From positions 1 to 34,252 of the forward strand of contig CALLYM010000272.1 in NCBI GenBank assembly GCA_937858155.1: a DNA stretch of 34,252 nt, written 5' to 3'. The DNA comes from an uncultured Phycisphaerales bacterium. Its GTDB lineage: Bacteria; Planctomycetota; Phycisphaerae; Phycisphaerales; UBA1924. Below, piece by piece: positions 8,259 through 14,558 of the stretch. The translations under genes were made by a program, and so were the position numbers. Within the stretch, counting starts at the first letter, position 1. Each line of letters opens with the position of its first letter. Under the pieces are notes generated by a model. It was not told the DNA's origin and searched no databases. It saw only the letters and a program-made list of their open reading frames with translations.

Positions 8259-10178
8259 ATGCTGTCCGCCCGCATGCTGCGTACATACGAACCGTCCGGG
8301 CGTGTCAGCCCCCTCGCGGCCCTCACTTTCCCCCTGGCGATCTCGCTGCTCGTAGGGTTGGCGTATCCATACCAATGGGTCCTGTTCCATATCAGCCTGA
8401 GGAAGCTGCTCATCTTCTGGGTGATCGGCGGGATGGTGTGTGTCGGCTTGGCGGTGCTGCTGGCGGCGCGGTTCGGGAAGGTGCGGGGCATCGGCTGGGG
8501 GATTCTGCTGGGCACGCTCGCCGGCGCTGCGTACGAGGGCGCGACGTTCTGGACGTTGTTTGTGATGGATCCGGACGGTCAGCGCGCGGGCCGGGGCCTG
8601 ATGGAGTACCTCTCCTTCCGGCGGACCCAGGGTTACCACTGGAACCAGAGCGGGTCGTCGGTCATCAGTGGTGCGCTGCTCCTCGCGTGCTGGGCGGTTG
8701 AGTCGGTCCTCATGCTGCTCGCGGGGCTGATCGGCGGCGCGATGGGCGGGGCAGGTCCGTTCTGCGAGTCGTGCGGGCGTTGGGCGAACAAGGACCTCTG
8801 GCGGTTTGACGTGCGCGGGCTCGCGGACGCCGTGGGCACAAGCATCAAGAACGCGCAGTCGTTTGATGCGCTCATGAACGTCCCCGCCGCCGGCGGGGGC
8901 GGCGCGATGGGGCTCCGCTACGCGGTGCAGGGGTGCCCGTGCGGGCAGACCGCGACCGTGACGGTCTCCAGCGTGACACCGGGTGATGACGACAACGACA
9001 CGACCCAGCTGGTCTCGGACGTCCTGGTCGGGGCCAAGGACCTGGCCAAGCTCTTCACCTGGGCAGAGCGCCGCGACCCGGCGATGGTGGAGAAGAGGCC
9101 CAGGCTGGACATGCAGCCGGTGTCGCTTGCCGATGCGCCGGACGTGGAATCCGCGGCCGCCACCAGCGTGCCAACGCCGCTCGTGCGCGACCTCGAGAAG
9201 CTGCCGACGGGTGACCCCCGGTCGTTCGACCGGCTGGGCGGCGATCACGGATCGTCGAGCTCGATGAACGAGGACAATTCGTTTACGCGGCAGCTGCGGG
9301 ATCGCCTGCGCGCGGGCGACTTCACCGCGGCCAAGGAAGCACTGCGCGGGCACCGCGACGCGAACGACCTGGCGTTCGTCGCGGAAGCCTGCGCCAGCTG
9401 GAGTGGCGAGCCACCAAGGTTCCTCGCTGCGTGGGAAAGGGCCGAGCCGGACTCCGCGGCCCTGCACCTCATCCAAGGGCTGCACGGCATCAAGTGGGCG
9501 TGGAAAGCGCGGGGCGCGTCATGGAAACCCAAGGACTACCCCGAGTTTCAACGCCGGCTCGAGGCCGCGGAGGCCCAACTGTCGCGGGCGGCTGCGAAGG
9601 TTTCGAGAGACCCGACGGCGTGGTCGGGCCTGATCCACGTCGCACGCGGGCGGTCACGCCCATCCGACGGGCACCGCGCGTTCGAGCGTGTGCTGGAGCG
9701 GACGCCCGACCACTACCCCGCCCACGAGGCGATGCTCTTCCTTCTTATGAGCAAGTGGCACGGGTCCACCGAGAAGATGTTCGACTTTGCACGCAGGACC
9801 GCGGCCGGTGCCCGCCCCGGGTCGGTGCTCCCTGCCCTTCTTGTGGACGCTCATCTTGAGCAATCGCACGAGGTCTGGCGGGAGAAGGGCAAGTCCGCCG
9901 GCAAAGGGTACTGGAAGGAGCCCTCGGTACGCGACGAGGTGCATTCCGCGTGCCTCAAGGTCTTTGCCCCTGGCGCCCACAAGGTGGCGATGCTCACACC
10001 CATGGCCCGCGCGAAGTTCGCGTGGGCTCTCTGGATGTGCGGCGATCATCGGGCGGCCGCAGAACAGATGCAGATCATCGGGCCTGAAACTCCGTGGGGT
10101 CCTTTCACGCCCGCGCTGCTCCCCTGGGGGCTGATGCCCGGCTCCTACAAGGCGGCGAGGCGCCAGTGCGGCGCGTGA
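8259..10178 (+). CDS. Multi-pass membrane protein with zinc ribbon and helical-repeat C-terminal domain
   Basis: Function not recognised. The 639-aa frame starts at 8259; the ATG at 8274 is equally possible and neither has a clear ribosome binding site. Four membrane spans lie in the first 165 residues (about 18-40, 48-70, 78-103, 137-164). A zinc-ribbon pair follows, CESC at 169-172 and CPCG at 226-229. Then comes an acidic Asp-rich linker, and from about residue 280 to the end a soluble alpha-helical region with paired helices of TPR type (RLRAGDFTAAKEAL, HRAFERVLERTPDHYPAHEAML, MCGDHRAAAEQM). Such a layout suggests a membrane-anchored scaffold. It sits 37 bases after the chemoreceptor in the same direction, so co-transcription is possible. 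Confidence 0.8.
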   Translation: MLSARMLRTYEPSGRVSPLAALTFPLAISLLVGLAYPYQWVLFHISLRKLLIFWVIGGMVCVGLAVLLAARFGKVRGIGWGILLGTLAGAAYEGATFWTLFVMDPDGQRAGRGLMEYLSFRRTQGYHWNQSGSSVISGALLLACWAVESVLMLLAGLIGGAMGGAGPFCESCGRWANKDLWRFDVRGLADAVGTSIKNAQSFDALMNVPAAGGGGAMGLRYAVQGCPCGQTATVTVSSVTPGDDDNDTTQLVSDVLVGAKDLAKLFTWAERRDPAMVEKRPRLDMQPVSLADAPDVESAAATSVPTPLVRDLEKLPTGDPRSFDRLGGDHGSSSSMNEDNSFTRQLRDRLRAGDFTAAKEALRGHRDANDLAFVAEACASWSGEPPRFLAAWERAEPDSAALHLIQGLHGIKWAWKARGASWKPKDYPEFQRRLEAAEAQLSRAAAKVSRDPTAWSGLIHVARGRSRPSDGHRAFERVLERTPDHYPAHEAMLFLLMSKWHGSTEKMFDFARRTAAGARPGSVLPALLVDAHLEQSHEVWREKGKSAGKGYWKEPSVRDEVHSACLKVFAPGAHKVAMLTPMARAKFAWALWMCGDHRAAAEQMQIIGPETPWGPFTPALLPWGLMPGSYKAARRQCGA

Positions 10179-10190
10179 ACGGGCACGACA

Positions 10191-10215
10191 AAAAACCCGG
10201 CGCGCGGGCGCCGGG
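10191..10215 (-). terminator. Intrinsic terminator of rpmH
   Basis: On the minus strand, CCCGGCGC / GCGCCGGG (8 bp) with a 4-base loop runs straight into TTTTT. It lies about 40 bases past the rpmH stop codon. Confidence 0.8.
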
Positions 10216-10257
10216 GCATAGTCATGCAAGGCTCGGATTTGGGGGGATGCGACCCGG

Positions 10258-10413
10258 CTAGGCCCGGCGCTTGTCGGCAACGTTCAGGCTGCGGCCCGCG
10301 CGACGCTTGCGGTTCAGCAGCTTGCGGCCGTTGGTGGTCTTCATGCGGGCGCGGAAACCGATGGCCCGCTTGCGCTTGATGCGGCTGACGCGCTTGGGAT
10401 AGTGCGTGGACAT
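10258..10413 (-). CDS. rpmH: 50S ribosomal protein bL34
   Basis: This 51-codon gene is easily missed. The minus strand reads MSTHYPKRVSRIKRKRAIGF, then RARMKTTNGRKLLNRKRRAG and RSLNVADKRRA. The GFRxRMxTxNGRxxLxRRRxKGR core is diagnostic of bL34, a small very basic protein of the large ribosomal subunit. Length is close to the usual 44-50 residues; the first seven residues differ from the common MKRTxQPS start but keep the Tyr-Pro-Lys-Arg pattern. GAGG lies eight bases before the ATG. In many bacteria rpmH sits next to rnpA and dnaA; here it is divergent from rnc and followed at once by a terminator, so it is a single-gene unit. Confidence 0.95.
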   Translation of the reverse strand: MSTHYPKRVSRIKRKRAIGFRARMKTTNGRKLLNRKRRAGRSLNVADKRRA

Positions 10414-10588
10414 GGAAAGAACCTCGGAAAGCGGTGCGGACAGGAACCAGGGAAGCCACCTGAACAGGTCATGTGGCGTGCCGGGCCTTGATCCTAGGCG
10501 ATCAGGTCAGCCGCGGCCAGTGCCGCCGCCCTGGAGTGACCGCGTGCTGTGTGCGCAGACGCTGCGCCGGTGGTTACACTTTCCTGTT

Positions 10589-10643
10589 GCGCGGGGCCCT
10601 TTGGGCCGCGCGGGAGGGTTCCATGGGTGTCCGGCGTTTCTGA
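10589..10643 (+). promoter_or_regulatory. Structured leader with a short upstream ORF before rnc
   Basis: A GC-rich hairpin (10589-10613; a 5-bp inner and a 4-bp outer stem around one mismatch, TTT loop) is followed by GGGAGGG (10612-10618), then an ATG at 10623 that opens a six-codon ORF (MGVRRF, stop TGA 10641-10643). The same GGGAGGG is also eight bases before an in-frame GTG (10627) for rnc. Whether the site serves the mini-ORF or rnc cannot be told by eye. Confidence 0.4.
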
Positions 10644-10686
10644 CGGACGAACCCAGGCAGGGAAACGACCGATAGTGCCGCTGTCC

Positions 10687-11427
10687 ATGCTCGATTCTGT
10701 CACACAAACCACGGTGGAGGGCGTGCTGGGCTACGCATTCACCAACGGTGCGCTGCTCGGGCAGGCCCTGACGCACTCCTCGATGATGGAGGCGGGGGGC
10801 GAGCACAACGAGCGGCTGGAGTTCCTGGGCGACGCCGTGCTGGGGCTGATCGTGTGCGACCTCCTGTACCGCAACTACCCGCAGCTGCGCGAAGGGGAGA
10901 TGACCAAGATCAAGAGCCACGTGGTTTCGCGCGAGACGTGCGCGGCGATCGCGAAGAAGATCGGGCTGGACAAGCACCTCATCCTGGGCAAGGGGATGCT
11001 CAATTCGCGGAGCCTGCCTCCTTCGCTCGCCGCGTGCGCACTTGAGAGCGTCATCGCGGCGGTGTTCATGGACGGTGGGTATGCGGCGGCGGAACGGTTT
11101 GTGGTGCCGCTCGTGCTCCCGGTGATCGGGAGCGCGGCGGACAGCGGTCACCAGCAGAACTTCAAGAGCGTTCTCCAGCAGTGGGCGCAGCAGCACCACA
11201 CGGGGAAGGCGGCGGCGCCGGTGTACCGCATCCTGGACGAGCAGGGCCCCGACCACGCGAAGTGCTTCAAGATCAGCGTGGAGATCGCGGGGCGGAGGTT
11301 CGAGCCGTGCTGGGGGGCGACCAAGAAGAAGGCCGAGCAGGACGCGGCGCTGACAGCGCTGCGGGAATTGGGTCTGGTGCAGGGGACGGGGGAAGAGTTG
11401 CGGGTGGTGGCGGAGGGAGCGAAGTAA
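10687..11427 (+). CDS. rnc: Ribonuclease III
   Basis: A 246-aa double-stranded-RNA endonuclease that processes rRNA precursors and structured mRNAs. The N-terminal RNase III domain carries the signature ERLEFLGDAVLGL, and the C-terminal dsRNA-binding domain ends in FEPCWGATKKKAEQDAALTAL. Of the catalytic acidic set (E38, E41, D45, D114, E117 in E. coli), four are present, but the position of D114 is Cys (AACALESV instead of ADxxEAL). Start choice is uncertain. ATG 10687 gives the usual length; GTG 10675 (AGGGA 11 bases upstream) and GTG 10627 (GGGAGGG eight bases upstream) are alternatives, but the 10627-10687 codons (ATA, CGA, AAA, GCA) do not look like those of this genome. PolX follows after 38 bases. 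Confidence 0.93.
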   Translation: MLDSVTQTTVEGVLGYAFTNGALLGQALTHSSMMEAGGEHNERLEFLGDAVLGLIVCDLLYRNYPQLREGEMTKIKSHVVSRETCAAIAKKIGLDKHLILGKGMLNSRSLPPSLAACALESVIAAVFMDGGYAAAERFVVPLVLPVIGSAADSGHQQNFKSVLQQWAQQHHTGKAAAPVYRILDEQGPDHAKCFKISVEIAGRRFEPCWGATKKKAEQDAALTALRELGLVQGTGEELRVVAEGAK

Positions 11428-11465
11428 CACGTGTGGTGGTCGTTCAGCGCGCTGTACCATCACCC

Positions 11466-13289
11466 ATGGCACGCACGGATATCACAAACGAGGCGGTGGC
11501 GGCGCGGCTCGAGGAGATCGCCCGCCTGCTGGACCTCCTAGGGGAGGACGGGTTCAAGGTGAACGCGCACGCTCGGGCGGCCCGTGCCATAGAGGCATTG
11601 CCGGGCAGCGTCGCCGCCCTCGCCGGCGACAAAAAGGCCCTCCTCGCCATTGAGGGCATCGGTCCCAAGATTGCGGACAAAATCATCGAACTGTGCGAGC
11701 ACGGCAAGATCACCGAGCACGAGGAACTGAAGGCCAAGGTGCCCAACGGACTCCTGGACGTCATGCAGGTGCCTGGCCTGGGCCCCAAGACCGTGCGGGC
11801 GATGTGGCAGACGCTCAAGATCACGGACGTCGCGTCGCTCAAGCGAGCGATCGACGACGGCTCGCTCCTCACCCTGCCCCGCATGGGCGAGAAGGCAGTG
11901 GAGAAAATCAAGGCCTCGCTCGCGCTCGCGGAGCAGGGGAACGAGCGTCTGCACCTGGGGCGTGCGTGGCCCATCGCCGAGGCACTGGCGGCCCACCTGA
12001 GGGCTGTCCCGGGCGTCGCGCAGGTCCAACCGGCGGGGTCGCTCCGGCGGGGCAAGGAGACCGTGGGGGACCTTGACTTCGTGGTGTCGATGAAGAAGGG
12101 ACGCGAGGACGACGCCGCCACGGTGATGGAGGCATTCCGCACCGCGCCGGGTGTGCAGGCGGTCATGGTGACAGGGGAGACAAAGACGAGCGTGCGCGTG
12201 GGTGTGGGGGACGGCAAGCGCAGCATCCAGGCGGATGTGCGCGTTGTCCCCGCCGGCAGTTTCGGCAGTGCGCTCCAGTACTTCACGGGCAGCAAGGAGC
12301 ACAATGTTCGGCTGAGGGGTTTGGCGCAGAGCAAGGGCCTGACGCTGAACGAATGGGGGCTGTTCAAGGACGCCGAATGGCGGGCGTACCACGAGTCGAC
12401 GCAGAGCAAGGCAAAGGGGCACAAGCCGCTACCCATGCCGAAGGCGGTGGCGGGGGCGACGGAGGAATCGATCTATGGGGCGCTGGGCGTTGCGTTGCCG
12501 CCCGCGGAGGCCCGCGAAGACCGCGGCGAGTTTGATGCTCAGAGCCCGCTGGAATTGATCAGCGTCGAGCAGGTACGAGCGGAACTGCACGCGCATACCA
12601 CGGCCAGCGATGGTGTGCTCTCCATCGAGCAGCTGGTGCGGGCGGCCCACGCCCGCGGGTTTCACACGATCGCCGTGACCGACCACTCCCAGTCGTCCAC
12701 CATCGCCCGGGGCCTCAAGCCCGACCGCATGCGCGAGCACATCAAGGCCGTAAGGGCGGTGAACGAGTCGCTCGGGAAGGAGTTGGGCATCCGGGTGCTG
12801 ATAGGGAGCGAAGTGGACATCCTTGCCGATGGCTCGCTGGATTACAAGGACGAGCTGCTTGAGCAGCTGGACATCGTCGTCGCCAGCCCCCATGCATCGC
12901 TCTCGCAGGACCCCCCCACCGCCACCAAGCGCCTGCTGAAGGCGATCGCTCACCCACGCGTCCACATCCTGGGACACCCCACCGGCAGGCTCATCCTTCA
13001 GCGGAAGGGTCTGGAGCCCGCGATGGACGAGATCATGAGCGCGGCGAGGGAGCATGACGTCGCTCTCGAGATTAACGCGCACTGGCTCCGGCTGGACCTT
13101 CGCGATACCCACGTGCGCATGGCGACGGACAACGGCTGCCTCATCGCCATCAACTGCGACGTCCACCAGCCCGACGACTTCGACAACCTGCGCTTCGGCG
13201 TTGCCACCGCCCGTCGGGGCTGGGTGACGCCAGCACGATGCATCAACACGTGGGACGCAAAGAAGTTGCATACCTGGCTGGGGCTGTGA
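11466..13289 (+). CDS. polX: Family X DNA polymerase with C-terminal PHP domain
   Basis: A 607-aa repair polymerase. Residues 1-150 hold helix-hairpin-helix units that bind DNA (GIGPKIADKI, VPGLGPKTVRAM, LPRMGEKAVEKI). The nucleotidyltransferase core has GSLRRGKETVGDLDFVV with D202 and D204, and a third Asp in IQADVRV (D257). GSKEHNVRLR is the family thumb motif. From about 372 a full PHP domain follows with the metal ligands in place: H375/H377 (ELHAHT), D406/H407 (VTDHS), E449 (GSEVDI), H476 (ASPHAS), H504 (LGHPTG), E535 and D565/H567 (NCDVH). Bacterial PolX uses this domain as a 3'-5' exonuclease and AP endonuclease in base-excision repair, so both activities are likely here. It probably shares a transcript with rnc. 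Confidence 0.96.
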   Translation: MARTDITNEAVAARLEEIARLLDLLGEDGFKVNAHARAARAIEALPGSVAALAGDKKALLAIEGIGPKIADKIIELCEHGKITEHEELKAKVPNGLLDVMQVPGLGPKTVRAMWQTLKITDVASLKRAIDDGSLLTLPRMGEKAVEKIKASLALAEQGNERLHLGRAWPIAEALAAHLRAVPGVAQVQPAGSLRRGKETVGDLDFVVSMKKGREDDAATVMEAFRTAPGVQAVMVTGETKTSVRVGVGDGKRSIQADVRVVPAGSFGSALQYFTGSKEHNVRLRGLAQSKGLTLNEWGLFKDAEWRAYHESTQSKAKGHKPLPMPKAVAGATEESIYGALGVALPPAEAREDRGEFDAQSPLELISVEQVRAELHAHTTASDGVLSIEQLVRAAHARGFHTIAVTDHSQSSTIARGLKPDRMREHIKAVRAVNESLGKELGIRVLIGSEVDILADGSLDYKDELLEQLDIVVASPHASLSQDPPTATKRLLKAIAHPRVHILGHPTGRLILQRKGLEPAMDEIMSAAREHDVALEINAHWLRLDLRDTHVRMATDNGCLIAINCDVHQPDDFDNLRFGVATARRGWVTPARCINTWDAKKLHTWLGL

Positions 13290-13459
13290 GCACGTAAGCG
13301 GCTGCAGTAACAAGGTCTTGCAGCAAAATCCCCTGTTTGAGGTGTGCCGCAACCCATATCTATCTATGGAACCGCGCACGCGCCCACCGCGTCATAGTTA
13401 GTGGCGGTTTACTTGAAGAACCTCAGACCTTCAAGATGACCGCCACAAAGGAGAACGCC

Positions 13460-13798
13460 GTGAAGAACCTGATCCAGCGTGGTGCGTTGATGAGCGTGGT
13501 GCTTGCGGGGCTGGGCTTTTCCAGCGCGGCGAGCGCGGCGGATGGAAGAGGCGGTGAAGGGTACCACGGGAACCGCGTTGCCCAGGTCAAGGTCGAAGTG
13601 TCCCAGCTCGGACATGGTGGTCGGGGCCGGGGCGAGGGCCGCGGTGACCGCCGCGACTACGACCGCGGCTGCGAGAAGCCTTCGATGCGGCGTGGGCACG
13701 CGCGGGGCAACTTCATCTACGTCCGCCCGGGGCGCAAGGTGATCATCATCCGCGGCGGCGACTCGTGCAACGAGCGCCGGCGCGACAACTGCCACTGA
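13460..13798 (+). CDS. Small secreted Gly/Arg-rich protein
   Basis: The start is placed at GTG 13460 because AAAGGAG lies six bases upstream and the protein then begins as a standard signal peptide (MKNLIQRGALMSVVLAGLGF, cleavage near AASA-AD). The in-frame ATG at 13436 would add eight residues with no such site. The mature part, about 85 aa, is Gly/Arg-rich (GHGGRGRGEGRGDRRDYDRG), then has a strand-forming NFIYVRPGRKVIIIRGGD and ends with two Cys (SCNERRRDNCH). Very basic for a secreted protein, so it may bind nucleic acid, anionic polysaccharide or the cell wall. No family recognised. A good terminator follows. Confidence 0.75.
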   Translation: MKNLIQRGALMSVVLAGLGFSSAASAADGRGGEGYHGNRVAQVKVEVSQLGHGGRGRGEGRGDRRDYDRGCEKPSMRRGHARGNFIYVRPGRKVIIIRGGDSCNERRRDNCH

Positions 13799-13868
13799 AG
13801 ACAGAATTCACAGAGTCCTCTACCCGCCGCGCCCCGCAAGGGGAACGGTCGGGCACCTGAGGGAGGAA

Positions 13869-13899
13869 GGGCCGGCGCGTGTCGCGTCGGCCTTTTTTT
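13869..13899 (+). terminator. Intrinsic terminator of the Gly/Arg-rich secreted protein gene
   Basis: GGCCGGCGC, a short loop, then GCGTCGGCC (one G-U pair) followed by seven T. Confidence 0.85.
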
Positions 13900-13985
13900 A
13901 TCGCGGAGGGACGCGGAGCACAACACGCCGCGTAGCAGGGCTTTCCCTGCATCACATGGCCCATCCCGCGCACCCTCCGAGGTAC

Positions 13986-14022
13986 AAAAACGATCGCGGG
14001 GCCGACGATTGCCAGCCCCGCG
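13986..14022 (-). terminator. Minus-strand terminator closing the Lys-rich peptide unit
   Basis: CGCGGGGC (13995-14002) pairs perfectly with GCCCCGCG (14015-14022) across 12 bases. On the minus strand the stem is followed by ATCG and five T. It is oriented for transcription coming from the Lys-rich mini-gene at 14178. Confidence 0.65.
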
Positions 14023-14136
14023 TTCGCTGCGTTGTCCTGTGAGTTCTTCCGCGTCTCCTGACGCGGGAGGGCCGGGCCTCACAGCCCGGGTGAAGATGGG
14101 AACGACTCGCGCTCCCTCTTCAGGCTGCGAGCAGCC

Positions 14137-14178
14137 TTACTTCTTCTTTTTGCCCTTCTTCTTGGTCTTCTTCGCCAT
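14137..14178 (-). CDS. 13-residue Lys-rich peptide (candidate microprotein)
   Basis: The minus strand reads MAKKTKKKGKKKK then TAA: nine Lys in 13 residues. AAGGAG lies seven bases before the ATG, as strong a site as any in the window. A TATACT -10 box lies about 80 bases upstream and a terminator 115 bases downstream, so the ORF sits in its own small transcription unit. It is too short for standard gene finding and I recognise no family. It could be a ribosome- or nucleic-acid-binding peptide, a leader peptide sensitive to lysyl-tRNA supply (though no gene follows in the same direction), or a chance ORF in a small RNA. Codons are mostly AAG. Confidence 0.55.
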   Translation of the reverse strand: MAKKTKKKGKKKK

Positions 14179-14254
14179 TGATCATCTCCTTGGCAACATG
14201 GGAAGCGCCTTCGACGCAACGAAGCGCCGCAGCGCTCACCCTAAGACACGGTTC

Positions 14255-14260
14255 AGTATA
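14255..14260 (-). promoter_or_regulatory. -10 box for the Lys-rich peptide unit
   Basis: TATACT on the minus strand matches the sigma-70 -10 consensus at five of six bases, in otherwise GC-rich DNA, about 77 bases before the mini-gene ATG. No good -35 hexamer lies at the usual distance, so an activator might be needed. Confidence 0.45.
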
Positions 14261-14290
14261 TCGGAGGATGTGCACTCTGTGCTTGACCTT

Positions 14291-14309
14291 TGTGGAAAAA
14301 TGTGGACAA
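14291..14309. promoter_or_regulatory. Two DnaA-box-like sites at 10-base spacing
   Basis: TGTGGAAAA and TGTGGACAA each differ by one base from TGTGGATAA, the reverse complement of the DnaA box. They lie in direct repeat one helical turn apart, about 30 bases upstream of the -10 box on the minus strand. Confidence 0.35.
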
Positions 14310-14558
14310 CTTGGCGCGGGCACCTCCATCGCGCGCACTTCTGCGCGCGGGAAGTCAGATCGCGGAGGCGTCGAGAGGAAGCGGGGAGAGCGCAGAATGC
14401 GTGGAAGAGTTCAAAGGCGCGGGCGGTCGAATCGCAGGTGACCCATTCGATGTTGATCACCATCCTTGACGACCGTTCCGCGCACGCCGACCGCTCCGCC
14501 GACACACCGCGATTCCGCTTTTCGCCTCTGATATCCTCGAACGACGCGCCCGCACACC

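Larger units (their letters stand above)
13799..14136. other. 338-base region holding two converging terminators and hairpins
   Basis: This contains the terminator of the Gly/Arg-rich gene (13869-13899), the minus-strand terminator (13986-14022), and three further perfect hairpins inside the minus-strand transcript: 14049-14066 (CCGCGTC, loop TCCT), 14072-14089 (CCGGGC, 6-base loop) and 14122-14137 (AGGCTGC/GCAGCCT). A CGCGGAGGGACGCGGAG stretch (13902-13918) resembles the CACAGAG-type repeat near 20.1 kb. No convincing protein-coding ORF. Confidence 0.6.
14179..14558. other. 380-base divergent intergenic region
   Basis: This separates the Lys-rich mini-gene (-) from the M16-like gene (+). 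It holds two mutually exclusive leader hairpins (14205-14227 and 14223-14236, sharing GCGC), a minus-strand -10 box (14255-14260), a doublet of near-consensus DnaA boxes (14291-14309) and a 16-base string shared with position 33221. The reading frames across it have no ribosome binding sites and mixed codon use; I see no real gene. Confidence 0.55.

Noticed and set aside
10145-10459. 104-codon minus-strand ORF over rpmH
   Set aside because: It is a frame-shifted reading of rpmH; the correct frame gives an unmistakable bL34.
13717-14082. 121-codon minus-strand ORF across the 13.8-14.0 kb intergenic region
   Set aside because: It spans two terminators and the end of the Gly/Arg-rich gene; the residue mix is that of a shadow frame.
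14236-14505. 89-codon minus-strand ORF (MSAERSACAERSS...)
   Set aside because: Rich in Cys, Arg and Ser without domain-like pattern, no ribosome binding site, and it covers the likely promoter of the Lys-rich unit.
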